Source of the DNA: Paraburkholderia hiiakae
GTDB taxonomy: Bacteria > Pseudomonadota > Gammaproteobacteria > Burkholderiales > Burkholderiaceae
Length of the DNA: 64,000 bases
Direction: 5' to 3'
NCBI RefSeq assembly: GCF_904848665.1
Contig: NZ_CAJHCQ010000007.1
Span: 248,001 to 312,000 of the forward strand
In this document: in pieces, positions 44,030 to 53,044 of the stretch
Layout: each line of letters starts with the position of its first letter
Numbering within the stretch: position 1 is the first letter of the stretch
The notes under the pieces: generated by a model
What the model was told of the DNA's origin: nothing
What the model saw: the letters and a program-made list of their open reading frames with translations, nothing else
The model's database searches: none
Made by a program: the position numbers and the translations under genes

Positions 44030-45082
44030 ATGCAGGACGCTCGCAAGGCTCCAACCACGACATCTGCCCGAACGCCGCGCGGCGAGCGGGCCCCGACATC
44101 GGACGCCGCCACGCCGGCCATGCCTGCCGCGTCCGTGCACCGCTTGCCTCGAACCGCACGCCGCCGGCGCGACGACGCCGCCGAAAGTGAAATCGACGGT
44201 ATACGCATCACGAGTGCCAGGCGCGTCATCGATGCGGACAGCGGCACGCACAAACTCGAACTCGTGCGCTACTACGAGCGCGCCGCGCGCTGGATCCTGC
44301 CGCATCTGCGCGATCGCCCCGTGTCCCTCGTGCGCGCACGGCGCGGCTTGAGCGGCGAGATGTTCTTCCAGCGCCATAGCGCACGCGCGCCACTGCCCGA
44401 ACTCACCGAACACGAAGGGCTCGACCCGGGCCATCCACCGCTGCTCACGATCGATACGGCGAGAGCGCTGGTGAGCGCCGCGCAGATGGACGTCATCGAG
44501 TTGCACACCTGGAACGCCAGCGTCCACGACATCGAGCGGCCCGATCGGGTTGTCTTCGACCTTGACCCCGATCCGGCGCTGGGTTGGGACCGCGTGATCG
44601 AGGCGGCGCAGTCCACGCGCGCACTGCTCGCGGAACTCAGGCTCGAATCATTTTGCAAAACGAGCGGCGGCAAGGGACTCCATATCGTCGTGCCGCTCAC
44701 GCCGCAGGCGGGCTGGGATGACGCGAAGGCATTCGCTCGTGCGGTTGCGCAGCATCTGGCCTCGGTCTGGCCCACGCAGATCACGGCCACCATGGGCTCC
44801 GAACACCGCAAGAAGAAGATCTTCATCGACTATCTGCGCAATGCGCGCGGTGCGAGCACGGCGATCGCGTATGGCGTGCGGGCGCGCCCGGGCATGGGTG
44901 TGTCCGTGCCGATCGGCTGGGACGAACTGGAGGCGACGACGGGGGGCGCGCAATGGACACTTGCGACCATCGACGCGCGCCTCGCCCAGATCGAGCAGGC
45001 CGATCCCTGGGCGGCCTACGGATGCGTGCGCCAGACGTTGACACCGGATCTGACGCTGGGTCTTGAAGCAACCGGCAAGTAG
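44030..45082 (+). CDS. Standalone LigD-type primase-polymerase (NHEJ polymerase domain)
   Basis: A 350-residue archaeo-eukaryotic primase-like polymerase equivalent to the POL domain of LigD. Metal ligands are D177 and D179 (VFDLDPDP) and D267 (FIDYLRN). The nucleotide-binding SGGKGLH lies at 212-218, and IRITSARRVID opens the domain at 58. Residues 1-55 are basic and low-complexity, like the linker in full-length LigD. No ligase or phosphoesterase domain is attached, and no ku gene is in the window. The ATG at 44030 follows AGGGGAACCGGT. It probably adds ribonucleotides or deoxynucleotides at DNA ends or gaps. Confidence 0.9.
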   Translation: MQDARKAPTTTSARTPRGERAPTSDAATPAMPAASVHRLPRTARRRRDDAAESEIDGIRITSARRVIDADSGTHKLELVRYYERAARWILPHLRDRPVSLVRARRGLSGEMFFQRHSARAPLPELTEHEGLDPGHPPLLTIDTARALVSAAQMDVIELHTWNASVHDIERPDRVVFDLDPDPALGWDRVIEAAQSTRALLAELRLESFCKTSGGKGLHIVVPLTPQAGWDDAKAFARAVAQHLASVWPTQITATMGSEHRKKKIFIDYLRNARGASTAIAYGVRARPGMGVSVPIGWDELEATTGGAQWTLATIDARLAQIEQADPWAAYGCVRQTLTPDLTLGLEATGK

Positions 45083-45391
45083 CGGCGCAGCGAGCGTGAG
45101 CCCGTTTCGCGTGCCGCGTATGCACAACGGGTCGTCAATGCGGACGAAGCCCGGCGCGTAACCGCGCGCTGTCATACGGCAAGCAAATTGCTCGCGATGA
45201 CAAGCAGGATAAAACCTGGTCCATTCGATGCGTGCGCTCGGCGCAAGGCGGCGCGCAGCGCGCTAGACTGGTAACAGACCATCCGCCGCACGGGAGCGGA
45301 GCGTCGTACCCGGCTTTTCGCGGCTCGCCGCGTTCGTTGCGTACGCCGCTTTTCGCTCGCGGGCGCGGCCGTTCCCGCCAGGAGGTGACGC
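45083..45391. other. Intergenic region upstream of secreted unknown
   Basis: About 309 bp. A strong ribosome site (AGGAGGTGACGC) lies directly before the next gene. A TAGACT that could be a -10 lies near 45264, without a good -35. I see nothing else. Confidence 0.4.
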
Positions 45392-45961
45392 ATGCCTTGC
45401 CGCAGCTCCCGCCATACTCGCCGCCGCCGCGCGGCGCTCGTCCAGTTTGTCCTAGCCGCTTCCTGCGTCATCGCGCTGCCCGTGCTCGCGGCTACGCCGA
45501 TCACGGTCACCTCGAAGGCTGCAACCGACGGGCCGATCCGCTACACGGTACGGGTCGCGTCGAAGCCGTTCGGCGATGCTCAGGAGACCCGCATGCTGCG
45601 CTCGGGCGACACCGACGACTTTACGTGGCGCACCACGCCGCCGGGCGGTGCGGTCGCGACGCCGCAAGGCTGCCCGGACTATGCTTCGTTGCCGCTCGAC
45701 GCGAACGGCGCGATGGTCAGGCAGACCCAGGTTCGCCTGGCGCCAATCGTCGCGAGCAACGGCACGGCCACCGTTCAGGTGAGCTTCCGCGCACAGGCGC
45801 CACACGGCACGCAGACGGTGTCGAGCAACGGCGCATCGCTCACGTGCCCTGCTGTGGTCGCGCATAGCGAGGTCGCGCATCTCACGATGCCCACCAATGG
45901 CACCGCGAAGACGCTCAAGCTCAGCGACGGCACGCAGATCACGATCTCGGCGCAGCGCTAG
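45392..45961 (+). CDS. Secreted protein of unknown function with two cysteines
   Basis: A 189-residue protein with a signal peptide (basic MPCRSSRHTRRRR, then a hydrophobic core ending VLAATP). The mature domain (about 36-189) is rich in Thr, Ser and Val, with cysteines near residues 93 and 152 that could pair in the periplasm. It looks like an all-beta fold (ITVTSKAATDGPIRYTVRV). A perfect ribosome site AGGAGGTGACGC supports the start. I do not recognise a characterised family; it may belong to a Burkholderia-restricted domain of unknown function. Confidence 0.72.
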   Translation: MPCRSSRHTRRRRAALVQFVLAASCVIALPVLAATPITVTSKAATDGPIRYTVRVASKPFGDAQETRMLRSGDTDDFTWRTTPPGGAVATPQGCPDYASLPLDANGAMVRQTQVRLAPIVASNGTATVQVSFRAQAPHGTQTVSSNGASLTCPAVVAHSEVAHLTMPTNGTAKTLKLSDGTQITISAQR

Positions 45962-46027
45962 CGTGTGCCGCGAACGGGATGGCCGGCGTAGCGCGCAAAG
46001 CACGCAACGCGCGCCGGCCGCATACGC

Positions 46028-46840
46028 TTAAGCGCGTGCCTTGCGCTCGATAAGCCGCGCAACAAGGAAGCGATGCTCCGGCGAGAAGAGGCGCCGGTAC
46101 GCGAGCAGCACCGCGCCCACCGTGCCGAGCGCCGACGAAGCCGCGATCAGGAACATGATCACGATCTGGTAGCGCACGGCCTGCAGCGGCGATTGCCCCG
46201 CGAGCACCTGGCCCGTCATCATGCCGGGCAAGCTCACCACGCCGACCACGGCCATCTGGTTGAGCGTCGGGATCATGCCGGCGCGCACCGCCTCGCGAGC
46301 GCTAGCCTGCGCGGCCTCCCAGCGTGTCGCGCCGAGCGCGAGCGCACTCTCCACCCGGTCGCGCCGCGCCGTCAGCTCCTGCATCATGCGCTCCACGCCG
46401 AGCGACACGCCCGTCAGCGTGTTGCCGAGAATCATGCCGAGGATCGGAATCGCATATTGCGGCTCGTACCACGGCCGGATGCGGATCACCACGAAAAGCC
46501 CGACTGCCGCCACGAGCCAGGCGCTCACCCAGATCGACACGATGCTGTCCGCGCGTTGCCCGCCGTAGGTGCGTGCGCCGCGCTGCGCCCCGGCGAAACC
46601 GGCGATCAGTGTCATGAGTGCCATGAGCGGCAGCACGACGTACCAGCGGTTGAATGCGAATACCCAGCCGAGCACGTAACCGACTGCGAGCAGTTGCACG
46701 ACGGTGCGCACGGCGGCCCACGCCAGCCTGCGTTCGAGGTCGAGCTTGAGCAGCACGGAGACCGCGCCGTTGACGAACACGAGCAGCGCCGCAATGGCGA
46801 CGTCGCCGATGCCGAGGTTCTGCAGGACGCCTGGGCTCAT
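46028..46840 (-). CDS. fetB: Iron export ABC transporter permease FetB (UPF0014)
   Basis: A 270-residue inner-membrane protein with about seven hydrophobic helices. Family segments are NGAVSVLLKLDLERRLAWAA, MILGNTLTGVSLGVERMM and LPGMMTGQVLAGQSPLQAVR. Together with FetA it forms the ABC exporter linked to iron efflux and oxidative-stress resistance in E. coli; other metals are possible. Its start overlaps the fetA stop by 4 bp, so translation is coupled. Confidence 0.92.
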   Translation of the reverse strand: MSPGVLQNLGIGDVAIAALLVFVNGAVSVLLKLDLERRLAWAAVRTVVQLLAVGYVLGWVFAFNRWYVVLPLMALMTLIAGFAGAQRGARTYGGQRADSIVSIWVSAWLVAAVGLFVVIRIRPWYEPQYAIPILGMILGNTLTGVSLGVERMMQELTARRDRVESALALGATRWEAAQASAREAVRAGMIPTLNQMAVVGVVSLPGMMTGQVLAGQSPLQAVRYQIVIMFLIAASSALGTVGAVLLAYRRLFSPEHRFLVARLIERKARA

Positions 46841-47583
46841 TGTGCGGCTCCCTGGGTGAATGCCGCGCGCGTGGCGGGTTCTTCGAGCACACCCGCGCGC
46901 ATCGTCAGATGCCGCTCGCCCACGCGCTGCGCCTGGGCGGGATCGTGCGATACCCAGACCGTGGCGCGCACCGTGCGCGCCTCATCGAACCAGCCGGCCA
47001 CCAGCGCTTCGACGGCGCGCGCCGATTCGGGGTCGAGAGAAGCGGTCGGCTCGTCGAGCAGGAGTGCTTCGGGATCGAGCTGGAGCACGCGCACCAGTGC
47101 CACGATCTGCGCTTCGCCGCCTGAAAGCTCGGAGGTATCGCGCGCGAGGAAGTCGCTGGAACGGCCGGTGGCGGCGAAGAGCGCGCTTGCGCGCGCCGCG
47201 TCGAATCGCACGTCGCGGTAGGCCGCTAGCGTATAGGGATAGCGCAGGTTGTCCTCGACGCTGCCGTCTAGCAGCGCGGGCCGCTGCCGCAGGTACGCAA
47301 TATGCCGCCGATAGCGGACAATGCGCCCGCGCGTGACCGGTTTGCCATGCCAGCGCACGTCGCCGCCATCGAGCGGGTCGAGTAGCGCGAGCGCGCGCAG
47401 GAATACGCTCTTGCCGGAGCCGGACGGGCCCGTCAGCACGGCGCGCTCGCCCGCCTGCAACGCTAGATTCGTGGGATGCAGCAACCACTGGCCGCGTTGT
47501 GCGTCGCGCCGGGCGATCTGGCGGGCCTCGACGAGCGGCGCGTCATCGGCGTGGGGTGGGGGAAGTGGGTTGTGCTTGAGCAT
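46837..47583 (-). CDS. fetA: ABC transporter ATP-binding protein FetA
   Basis: A 248-residue ATPase. Walker A is GPSGSGKS, the Q-loop region lies in YLRQRPALL, and the ABC signature is LSGGEAQIVALVR. Walker B is ALLLDEP, and the H-loop is WVSHD. It drives the FetB permease, overlapping it by 4 bp. It is divergent from the AsmA-family gene with about 130 bp between them. Confidence 0.92.
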   Translation of the reverse strand: MLKHNPLPPPHADDAPLVEARQIARRDAQRGQWLLHPTNLALQAGERAVLTGPSGSGKSVFLRALALLDPLDGGDVRWHGKPVTRGRIVRYRRHIAYLRQRPALLDGSVEDNLRYPYTLAAYRDVRFDAARASALFAATGRSSDFLARDTSELSGGEAQIVALVRVLQLDPEALLLDEPTASLDPESARAVEALVAGWFDEARTVRATVWVSHDPAQAQRVGERHLTMRAGVLEEPATRAAFTQGAAQ

Positions 47584-47713
47584 CGAAAGATTGCAAACAT
47601 GACTAGTACGGCAAATCGTGGGAGGCCGTCACGCAGATGGAACCGGGCACGCTGACTGCTCTTGCGGTATTGCAACATGGCAGGTCGACAACAACGCATA
47701 ACGTGGAGTACGC

Positions 47714-50203
47714 ATGACGTCACCGCAGCCCAAGCCCTTTAGCCTTGGCCGCACGCTCGCCAGGATCATCGCATGGCTCGTCGCGGTTGTCGTCGTGTTG
47801 ATTGTCGTGCTCGTTGTCTTCATCCTGACGTTCGACTGGAATCACGCCAAACCCTACGTGAACGAAAAGGTCACCGAGGCCATCGGGCGCCCGTTCGCGA
47901 TCGAAGGCGATCTGAAGGTGGGCTGGCAGAGGCCGCCCGGCGAAACGGGCTGGCGCGCGTGGGTGCCCTGGCCGCGTTTTTCCGCCACGCAGATCGAGAT
48001 CGCCAACCCCGACTGGACGAAGTCTGCGCACTTCGCCACGCTCGACGAAATCGACTTCGAGGTGGCCGTGCTGCCGCTTCTGGCTCACGACATCGTGATC
48101 CCGGCGATCAATCTCGTGAATCCGTCCATCGACGTCGAGCGGCTTGTCGACGGGCGCAACAACTGGACCTTCAAACTGCCCGCCTCGAGCGGGCCGTCGA
48201 CGTGGCGGCTCGAACTGCACGACATCACGTTCTCGAGCGGCAATATCGACGTGAGCGACCAGCAGACGAAAACCGACGTGAAGATTGCGGTGAGCTTGCT
48301 TGGGCACGGCATCCCGATCGGCAAGGTGATGGAGCAGCAGGAAGCGGCGTCGCGCCAGGGCTCCGCGCAGGTCATAGGACGTGCGGGCGCGAACCGGCTT
48401 ACACAGCAGGTGAGCAAGGAGCAGGCTTCGGAGGCGGCAGCCGCCAGCGCGGCTAGTGCGATTAGCGTGGCGAGCGGTGCGGCCGAGGCGAGCGCGGCGA
48501 CGGCCGCAGCAAGCGCGCCTGCAGCGGGCTCGCAGACGCTCGCCGCGAGCGGTGCCATCGTGGGCTCGGGCGCCGCGCCCGCACAGCCACTCGTGAAAGA
48601 GCCGTTTTACGCGATCGGCTGGACGATCAAGGGCACGTATGGCAAGACGGCGCTCTCGGGCGACGGCAAGCTCGGCGGCGTGCTCGCCCTGCAGGACGCG
48701 AAGCGCCCGTTCCCGATCCAGGCCGACGTGCGCGCGGGCGACCTGCACATCGCGCTGGTCGGCACGCTCACCGACCCGATGCACCTGGCCGCTGTCGATC
48801 TGCGCCTGTGGCTGCAGGGGCAAAGTTTGGCGCATCTGTACAACCTGACCGGCGTGACGCTGCCCGAAACACCGCCGTATGCCACCGACGGCCACTTCGT
48901 TGGCAATTTCAGGCGCGGCGCGAGCGTGTTCCGCTATGAGAACTTCACGGGCCGTGTGGGCGGCAGCGATTTGAACGGCACGGTGGTCTACCAGCAGCGC
49001 ACGCCGCGACCGCTCCTGACAGGCGAACTGGTGTCGAACCTGCTGCAGTTCTCGGACCTCGCGCCGATCATCGGCGCAGACAGCCGCGCGAGCAAGGCAA
49101 AGCGCGGGGATACCGACAAGCAGCCGGCCGATCGCGTGATCCCGGCCGAGCCGTTCCGCACCGACCGCTGGAGCGCCATCGACGCCGACGTCAAATTTAC
49201 GGGCCGGCGCATCATCAAGCAGGGCAGCTTGCCGGTTCAGGACCTCTACACCCACGTCATGTTGACGAACGGCGTGCTCGTGCTCGATCCGCTGCAGTTC
49301 GGCGTGGCGGGAGGCACGCTCGGCACACGCGTCTCACTCGACGGTAGCGGCGCGCCGCTCAAGGCGCGCGGCACGCTGGAGGCGCGCCACCTGAAGCTCA
49401 AGCAGCTATTTCCGAACTTCAAGACGATGCAGTCCGCGCTCGGCGAGATCAACGGCGACGCTTCGCTCACGGCGACCGGCAACTCGCCGGCGGCGCTCGC
49501 CTCGACCTCGAACGGCGAGGTGAAGCTGCTTGTCACGCAGGGCACGATTAGCAGATTGCTGATGGAAGCGGCGGGCCTGAACGTGGCAAACGTGGTGTAC
49601 GAAAAGCTGTTCGGCACGCACGACGTGAATATCAACTGCGCGGCGGCCGACTTCGTCGCCACCAACGGCGTGCTCGATCCGCGCGTGTTCGCGCTCGACA
49701 CCGACGACGCTGTGATCGACATCGACGGCCCGATAGACCTGCGGGACGAATCGATGGACATGAAGGTCCATCCGCATACCAAGGGCTTTCGCATTTTCAC
49801 GCTGCGCTCGCCGCTCTACGTGAAGGGCACCTTCAAGAACCCGCACGTGGGTGTGGATGCGACGGCGCTCGCGCTGCGTGGCGGCGCGATGATCGGGCTG
49901 GGGCTCATCAACCCGTTTGCCGCGCTGATTCCGCTCATCGCGCCGAGCAACAACAAGCCGCTGCCGTGCGACGTGCTGTTCGCGCAGATGCATCAACATC
50001 CAGTGGCGCCGCCGCCAGGCCAGAAAATGCGCGCGCGGCCATTGCCCGACCTCGGCAGCGCGGGTACCGGCGCGAGCGCTGCTGCGGCGACGGATAAGGG
50101 AGACAAGGGGGTGAAAGCGAGCCCGGCGACGCGCAACGCGCCGTCGCCGGCCTCGACTGGCAAGGCGACGCAAGGGCAGGAGCCGCTTTACAAGGGAAGC
50201 TGA
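47714..50203 (+). CDS. AsmA family protein
   Basis: An 829-residue envelope protein. An N-terminal membrane anchor (IIAWLVAVVVVLIVVLVVF) is followed by the AsmA beginning TFDWNHAKPYVNEKVTEAIG and a long periplasmic beta-rich region. The AsmA C-terminal domain lies near 560-760 (NFKTMQSALGEINGDASLTA and following). AsmA-like proteins are thought to be bridge-like lipid carriers between the two membranes. An Ala/Ser-rich insert lies at about residues 236-295. The ATG follows GGAGTACGC. Confidence 0.9.
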   Translation: MTSPQPKPFSLGRTLARIIAWLVAVVVVLIVVLVVFILTFDWNHAKPYVNEKVTEAIGRPFAIEGDLKVGWQRPPGETGWRAWVPWPRFSATQIEIANPDWTKSAHFATLDEIDFEVAVLPLLAHDIVIPAINLVNPSIDVERLVDGRNNWTFKLPASSGPSTWRLELHDITFSSGNIDVSDQQTKTDVKIAVSLLGHGIPIGKVMEQQEAASRQGSAQVIGRAGANRLTQQVSKEQASEAAAASAASAISVASGAAEASAATAAASAPAAGSQTLAASGAIVGSGAAPAQPLVKEPFYAIGWTIKGTYGKTALSGDGKLGGVLALQDAKRPFPIQADVRAGDLHIALVGTLTDPMHLAAVDLRLWLQGQSLAHLYNLTGVTLPETPPYATDGHFVGNFRRGASVFRYENFTGRVGGSDLNGTVVYQQRTPRPLLTGELVSNLLQFSDLAPIIGADSRASKAKRGDTDKQPADRVIPAEPFRTDRWSAIDADVKFTGRRIIKQGSLPVQDLYTHVMLTNGVLVLDPLQFGVAGGTLGTRVSLDGSGAPLKARGTLEARHLKLKQLFPNFKTMQSALGEINGDASLTATGNSPAALASTSNGEVKLLVTQGTISRLLMEAAGLNVANVVYEKLFGTHDVNINCAAADFVATNGVLDPRVFALDTDDAVIDIDGPIDLRDESMDMKVHPHTKGFRIFTLRSPLYVKGTFKNPHVGVDATALALRGGAMIGLGLINPFAALIPLIAPSNNKPLPCDVLFAQMHQHPVAPPPGQKMRARPLPDLGSAGTGASAAAATDKGDKGVKASPATRNAPSPASTGKATQGQEPLYKGS

Positions 50204-50287
50204 TTCGGGAGGCTAACGCGCAAAAACCGCTGCGTCGGGTCAATCGACCCGGCGCAGCGGAGCAGTGAACTTCGTTGAAAGCGCGAC

Positions 50288-50740
50288 CTAGCGCAACGAG
50301 CGCGGCGCCGTGTCGCCGGCGGCGTCCTGGCGGCGCGTCACGCGCCGTGTGGTCATCGTCGGACGCGCCGCGCCGAATTCGGGCAGGACCCGGCCGCGCG
50401 CGCGGCTCGCGAACACGAGAAAGCCGAAGCCGTCCGCCTCATACCAGTAACCGCCGTTCTCGAGGCCTTCGATCGGCTGCTCGAGCGCGTGAGCGATCGA
50501 TTCGATGCAGCGCTTACGCAATTCACTCGTCCCCGGATACGGCGGCTGCGCACCACGCACGCTGCACAGGAGCACATCGAGCCCTGGCAGGATATGCGCA
50601 TACAGCACAGGCTCGTCCTGCGCGCGCGCTCGCGCGATCTTGGTATCGAGTTGGCTGAACGGTTTGAAGTGGCTTAGCACGGCGAGAAATGACTCATCGC
50701 CGTCTGCCTTGACGCGTTTGCGCTTTTTCGGGAAGGACAT
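50288..50740 (-). CDS. Hypothetical protein
   Basis: A 150-residue soluble protein of unknown function. It begins MSFPKKRKRVKADGDE and has a central conserved-looking region (FKPFSQLDTKIARARAQDEP, GGYWYEADGFGFLVF) and a basic C-terminus. A start at 50788, preceded by CGGGAGTGG, would add 16 residues (MGTLRVLQSTFF) and is also plausible. There is no signal peptide or membrane segment. It is convergent with the AsmA-family gene. Confidence 0.65.
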   Translation of the reverse strand: MSFPKKRKRVKADGDESFLAVLSHFKPFSQLDTKIARARAQDEPVLYAHILPGLDVLLCSVRGAQPPYPGTSELRKRCIESIAHALEQPIEGLENGGYWYEADGFGFLVFASRARGRVLPEFGAARPTMTTRRVTRRQDAAGDTAPRSLR

Positions 50741-51122
50741 AAAAATTCGCCTGAAAAAGGTGGATTGCAGTACACGCAGCGTTCCCATGCGACCACTCCC
50801 GGACTGGTGCGCCGCACGTCGATCCTTTATAGCACACGGATTTGCTGCGTTCACGAGGATAGAGATGGGGACACTCCGCTCTAACGGCGCACGGACCGCC
50901 TGAAGCGATCCGGACCTGCGCGGCCTGCCTTACTGCCCCTGTTTCAAAACCCTCATTGCATTCGCAAACGCCATGCCGGATCGCACGTCGCGCTCATGTA
51001 GATATCCCGGCGCTCTCTCGCTTGTCTCCGTCTCAATAATAGACCTGTGTGTGCGCTCGGTGTGGCGAATTGCCGCAAAAAAGCAGGTTTTCCACGAGGC
51101 AACGTGTGCGGTGTCACATACA

Positions 51123-51151
51123 TTGTCATCCTGAAAAATCGCGCAGATAAT
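51123..51151 (+). promoter_or_regulatory. Strong sigma-70 promoter of the sensor-kinase cluster
   Basis: TTGTCA (-35, 5 of 6) at 51123-51128 and GATAAT (-10, 5 of 6) at 51146-51151 with the ideal 17-bp spacer. It is the best promoter match I found in the window. Confidence 0.7.
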
Positions 51152-51228
51152 GTTGCGGTTCTGGTGCCCGCGGTTGCCCAGGCACCCCAGGCCGACTGGC
51201 GTCGCACGGGGACACGCGGCGCGAGATG

Positions 51229-51261
51229 TTGCAAAAAGCAGTGCAAGACGCATTGCAAAAA
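51229..51261 (+). repeat. Two direct TTGCAAAAA repeats in the kinase leader
   Basis: TTGCAAAAA at 51229-51237 and again at 51253-51261, with a 24-bp period, between the predicted promoter and the first kinase gene. The function is unknown. Confidence 0.4.
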
Positions 51262-51314
51262 AATTGGCGAAAAGCACGGCGCGCCTCCCAGACCCGCCAC
51301 TGAAGCAGACAGAC

Positions 51315-52967
51315 ATGAAACTCTTCGCCAAGGGGCTCTTGCTGATCGCGATTCCGAGCGCTGTCGAACTGGCGCTGCTCGGCGTCGTGTTCGACACGCA
51401 GGGGCAGGCCGCGCTCGCGGCCAAACGCGCCGAAAACACGCAGCAAATCCTTTGGCAAGCCAACAGTCTAGTCGACCCGCTGCTGCGCGAAGCCGCCCGC
51501 GTGCGCACGGGTATCGTGCTCGAAGACCCTTCGTTCATCGATCGCCACGCCGTCTGGACCGAGTTCGCCGACCGCATCACGCTGCTCGCGCGCATGGTCG
51601 CCGACAATCCTCCTCAACTTGCGCGTGTCGAGCGGATGCGCGACGCCGCCTATGCGTGGCGCAAGGAAGCGGGCGATATCGCCGATGCACTGCGCATGGG
51701 CCACAGCGCGCCGTTCGCGCAAGTGGCGGGCAACGGCATGCCTCCGGAGATCGAGACGGTGCGCGAAGTGCTCGGCGACTTCATCGCCGAGGAAACGCGG
51801 CTCGACGAGGCCCGCGCGGCCATGCTGCGCGAGACGCGCGAGCGCCAGCAGGACGCGCTCATCTTTGCGGTGGTGGGCTCGATGCTGATCTGGGCGTTCA
51901 CGGCCATGGCGTTCGCGCGCAACGTGGGCGTGCGCCTTGCCGCGCTCGGCGCCAACGCCGAACGCCTGGGGGACGGCGCGCCGCTCGCGCCGCCGCTCAC
52001 GGGCAACGATGAAATCGCCGCGCTCGATGCGGTGCTCCATCAGACGAGCGCGCGGCTGCGCGTGGCCGAGCGCGAGCAGGCCGCGCTGAAGGCGCAGCTT
52101 CAGGCGCGCGCCGCGGACCTCGCGAGCGCCAACGAACATCTGCGCCAGGAGAGTCAGGACAACGAGATGTTCATCTACAGCGTGTCGCACGATTTGCGCT
52201 CGCCGCTCGTGAACCTGCAGGGCTTTTCGAAGGAGCTGCAGGTATCGTGCGACGACTTGCGCGCACAGGTCGCCGCGGTGGGGCTGCCCGAACACGAGTA
52301 TCGGGAGATGGCCGAAGTGCTCGACGGCGACGTCGATGAATCGCTGCAATTTCTGCGTCAGGCGGTCTCGCGCGCCGCGGCCATCATCGACGCGTTGTTG
52401 CGTCTTTCGCGCGCCGGGCGCCTCGAATACCGCTGGCAGCGCGTGAACGTTGCGCGGCTCGTCGAGCGCGTGCTCGGCGGCCTCGCCGAGGAACGCGCGC
52501 AGGCTGCGCGCATCGAGGTGGGCGAACTGCCGCCCGCCTGGGGCGATCCCGCGGCGCTTGAGCAGATATTCGGCAACCTCATCGAGAATGCGTTGCGCCA
52601 TCTCGATCCCGCGCGGCCAGGCCGGGTCGAAATCGGCGCGCTCGCGGCAGGCGGAGAATCCGCCGGCGAACCCGGTAAAAGCACGGGAAAGGACTCAGGA
52701 AAAACAGAGGCCGGGGAGCCTGGCGAGCGTACGCGGACTTATTTTGTGCGCGACAATGGCGTTGGTATCGCGCAAGCGTATCTGCCCAAGCTGTTCCGCG
52801 CTTTTCAGCGGCTGCACGGCGGCGAATCGCCCGGGCAGGGCACGGGGCTCGCGCTCGCCAGGCGTATCGCGGAGCGGCATGGCGGGCGCATCTGGGTCGA
52901 ATCGACCGAGGGCGCGGGCTCGACGTTCTTCGTCGCGCTGCCGGACCAGCCGTTGCGTACCACATAG
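51315..52967 (+). CDS. Membrane sensor histidine kinase
   Basis: A 550-residue kinase. Helices at about 7-26 and 182-200 flank a periplasmic helical sensor domain resembling CHASE3 (about 30-178). A HAMP-like segment and coiled coil follow (about 201-280). The HisKA box SHDLRSPLVN carries the phosphorylated H292. The ATPase has NLIENALRH (N box), DNGVGI (G1) and GTGLALARRIAERHGG (G2). A Gly/Ser/Lys/Glu-rich insert (about 448-475) interrupts the ATPase between N and G1. The next gene is a single-domain response regulator, its likely partner. The ATG at 51315 gives a normal first helix. Confidence 0.9.
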   Translation: MKLFAKGLLLIAIPSAVELALLGVVFDTQGQAALAAKRAENTQQILWQANSLVDPLLREAARVRTGIVLEDPSFIDRHAVWTEFADRITLLARMVADNPPQLARVERMRDAAYAWRKEAGDIADALRMGHSAPFAQVAGNGMPPEIETVREVLGDFIAEETRLDEARAAMLRETRERQQDALIFAVVGSMLIWAFTAMAFARNVGVRLAALGANAERLGDGAPLAPPLTGNDEIAALDAVLHQTSARLRVAEREQAALKAQLQARAADLASANEHLRQESQDNEMFIYSVSHDLRSPLVNLQGFSKELQVSCDDLRAQVAAVGLPEHEYREMAEVLDGDVDESLQFLRQAVSRAAAIIDALLRLSRAGRLEYRWQRVNVARLVERVLGGLAEERAQAARIEVGELPPAWGDPAALEQIFGNLIENALRHLDPARPGRVEIGALAAGGESAGEPGKSTGKDSGKTEAGEPGERTRTYFVRDNGVGIAQAYLPKLFRAFQRLHGGESPGQGTGLALARRIAERHGGRIWVESTEGAGSTFFVALPDQPLRTT

Positions 52968-53044
52968 CGGGCATTCGGGCGCGCGCCGGGCGGCAAGCTT
53001 TCAACAAGCCTTGAAAAGATCATGCAGTACGTAGGAGAGTCGAG

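Larger units (their letters stand above)
50741..51314 (+). other. Intergenic region upstream of the sensor-kinase cluster
   Basis: About 570 bp with no convincing gene. It contains a strong promoter (51123-51151), a leader of about 155 nt, and two TTGCAAAAA repeats 24 bp apart in that leader. Base composition is noticeably more A/T-rich than the flanking genes. Confidence 0.55.

Noticed and set aside
45172..45510. A 112-codon minus-strand frame upstream of the secreted unknown
   Set aside because: It overlaps the start of a gene with a near-perfect ribosome site. Its own product is low-complexity and Arg-rich.
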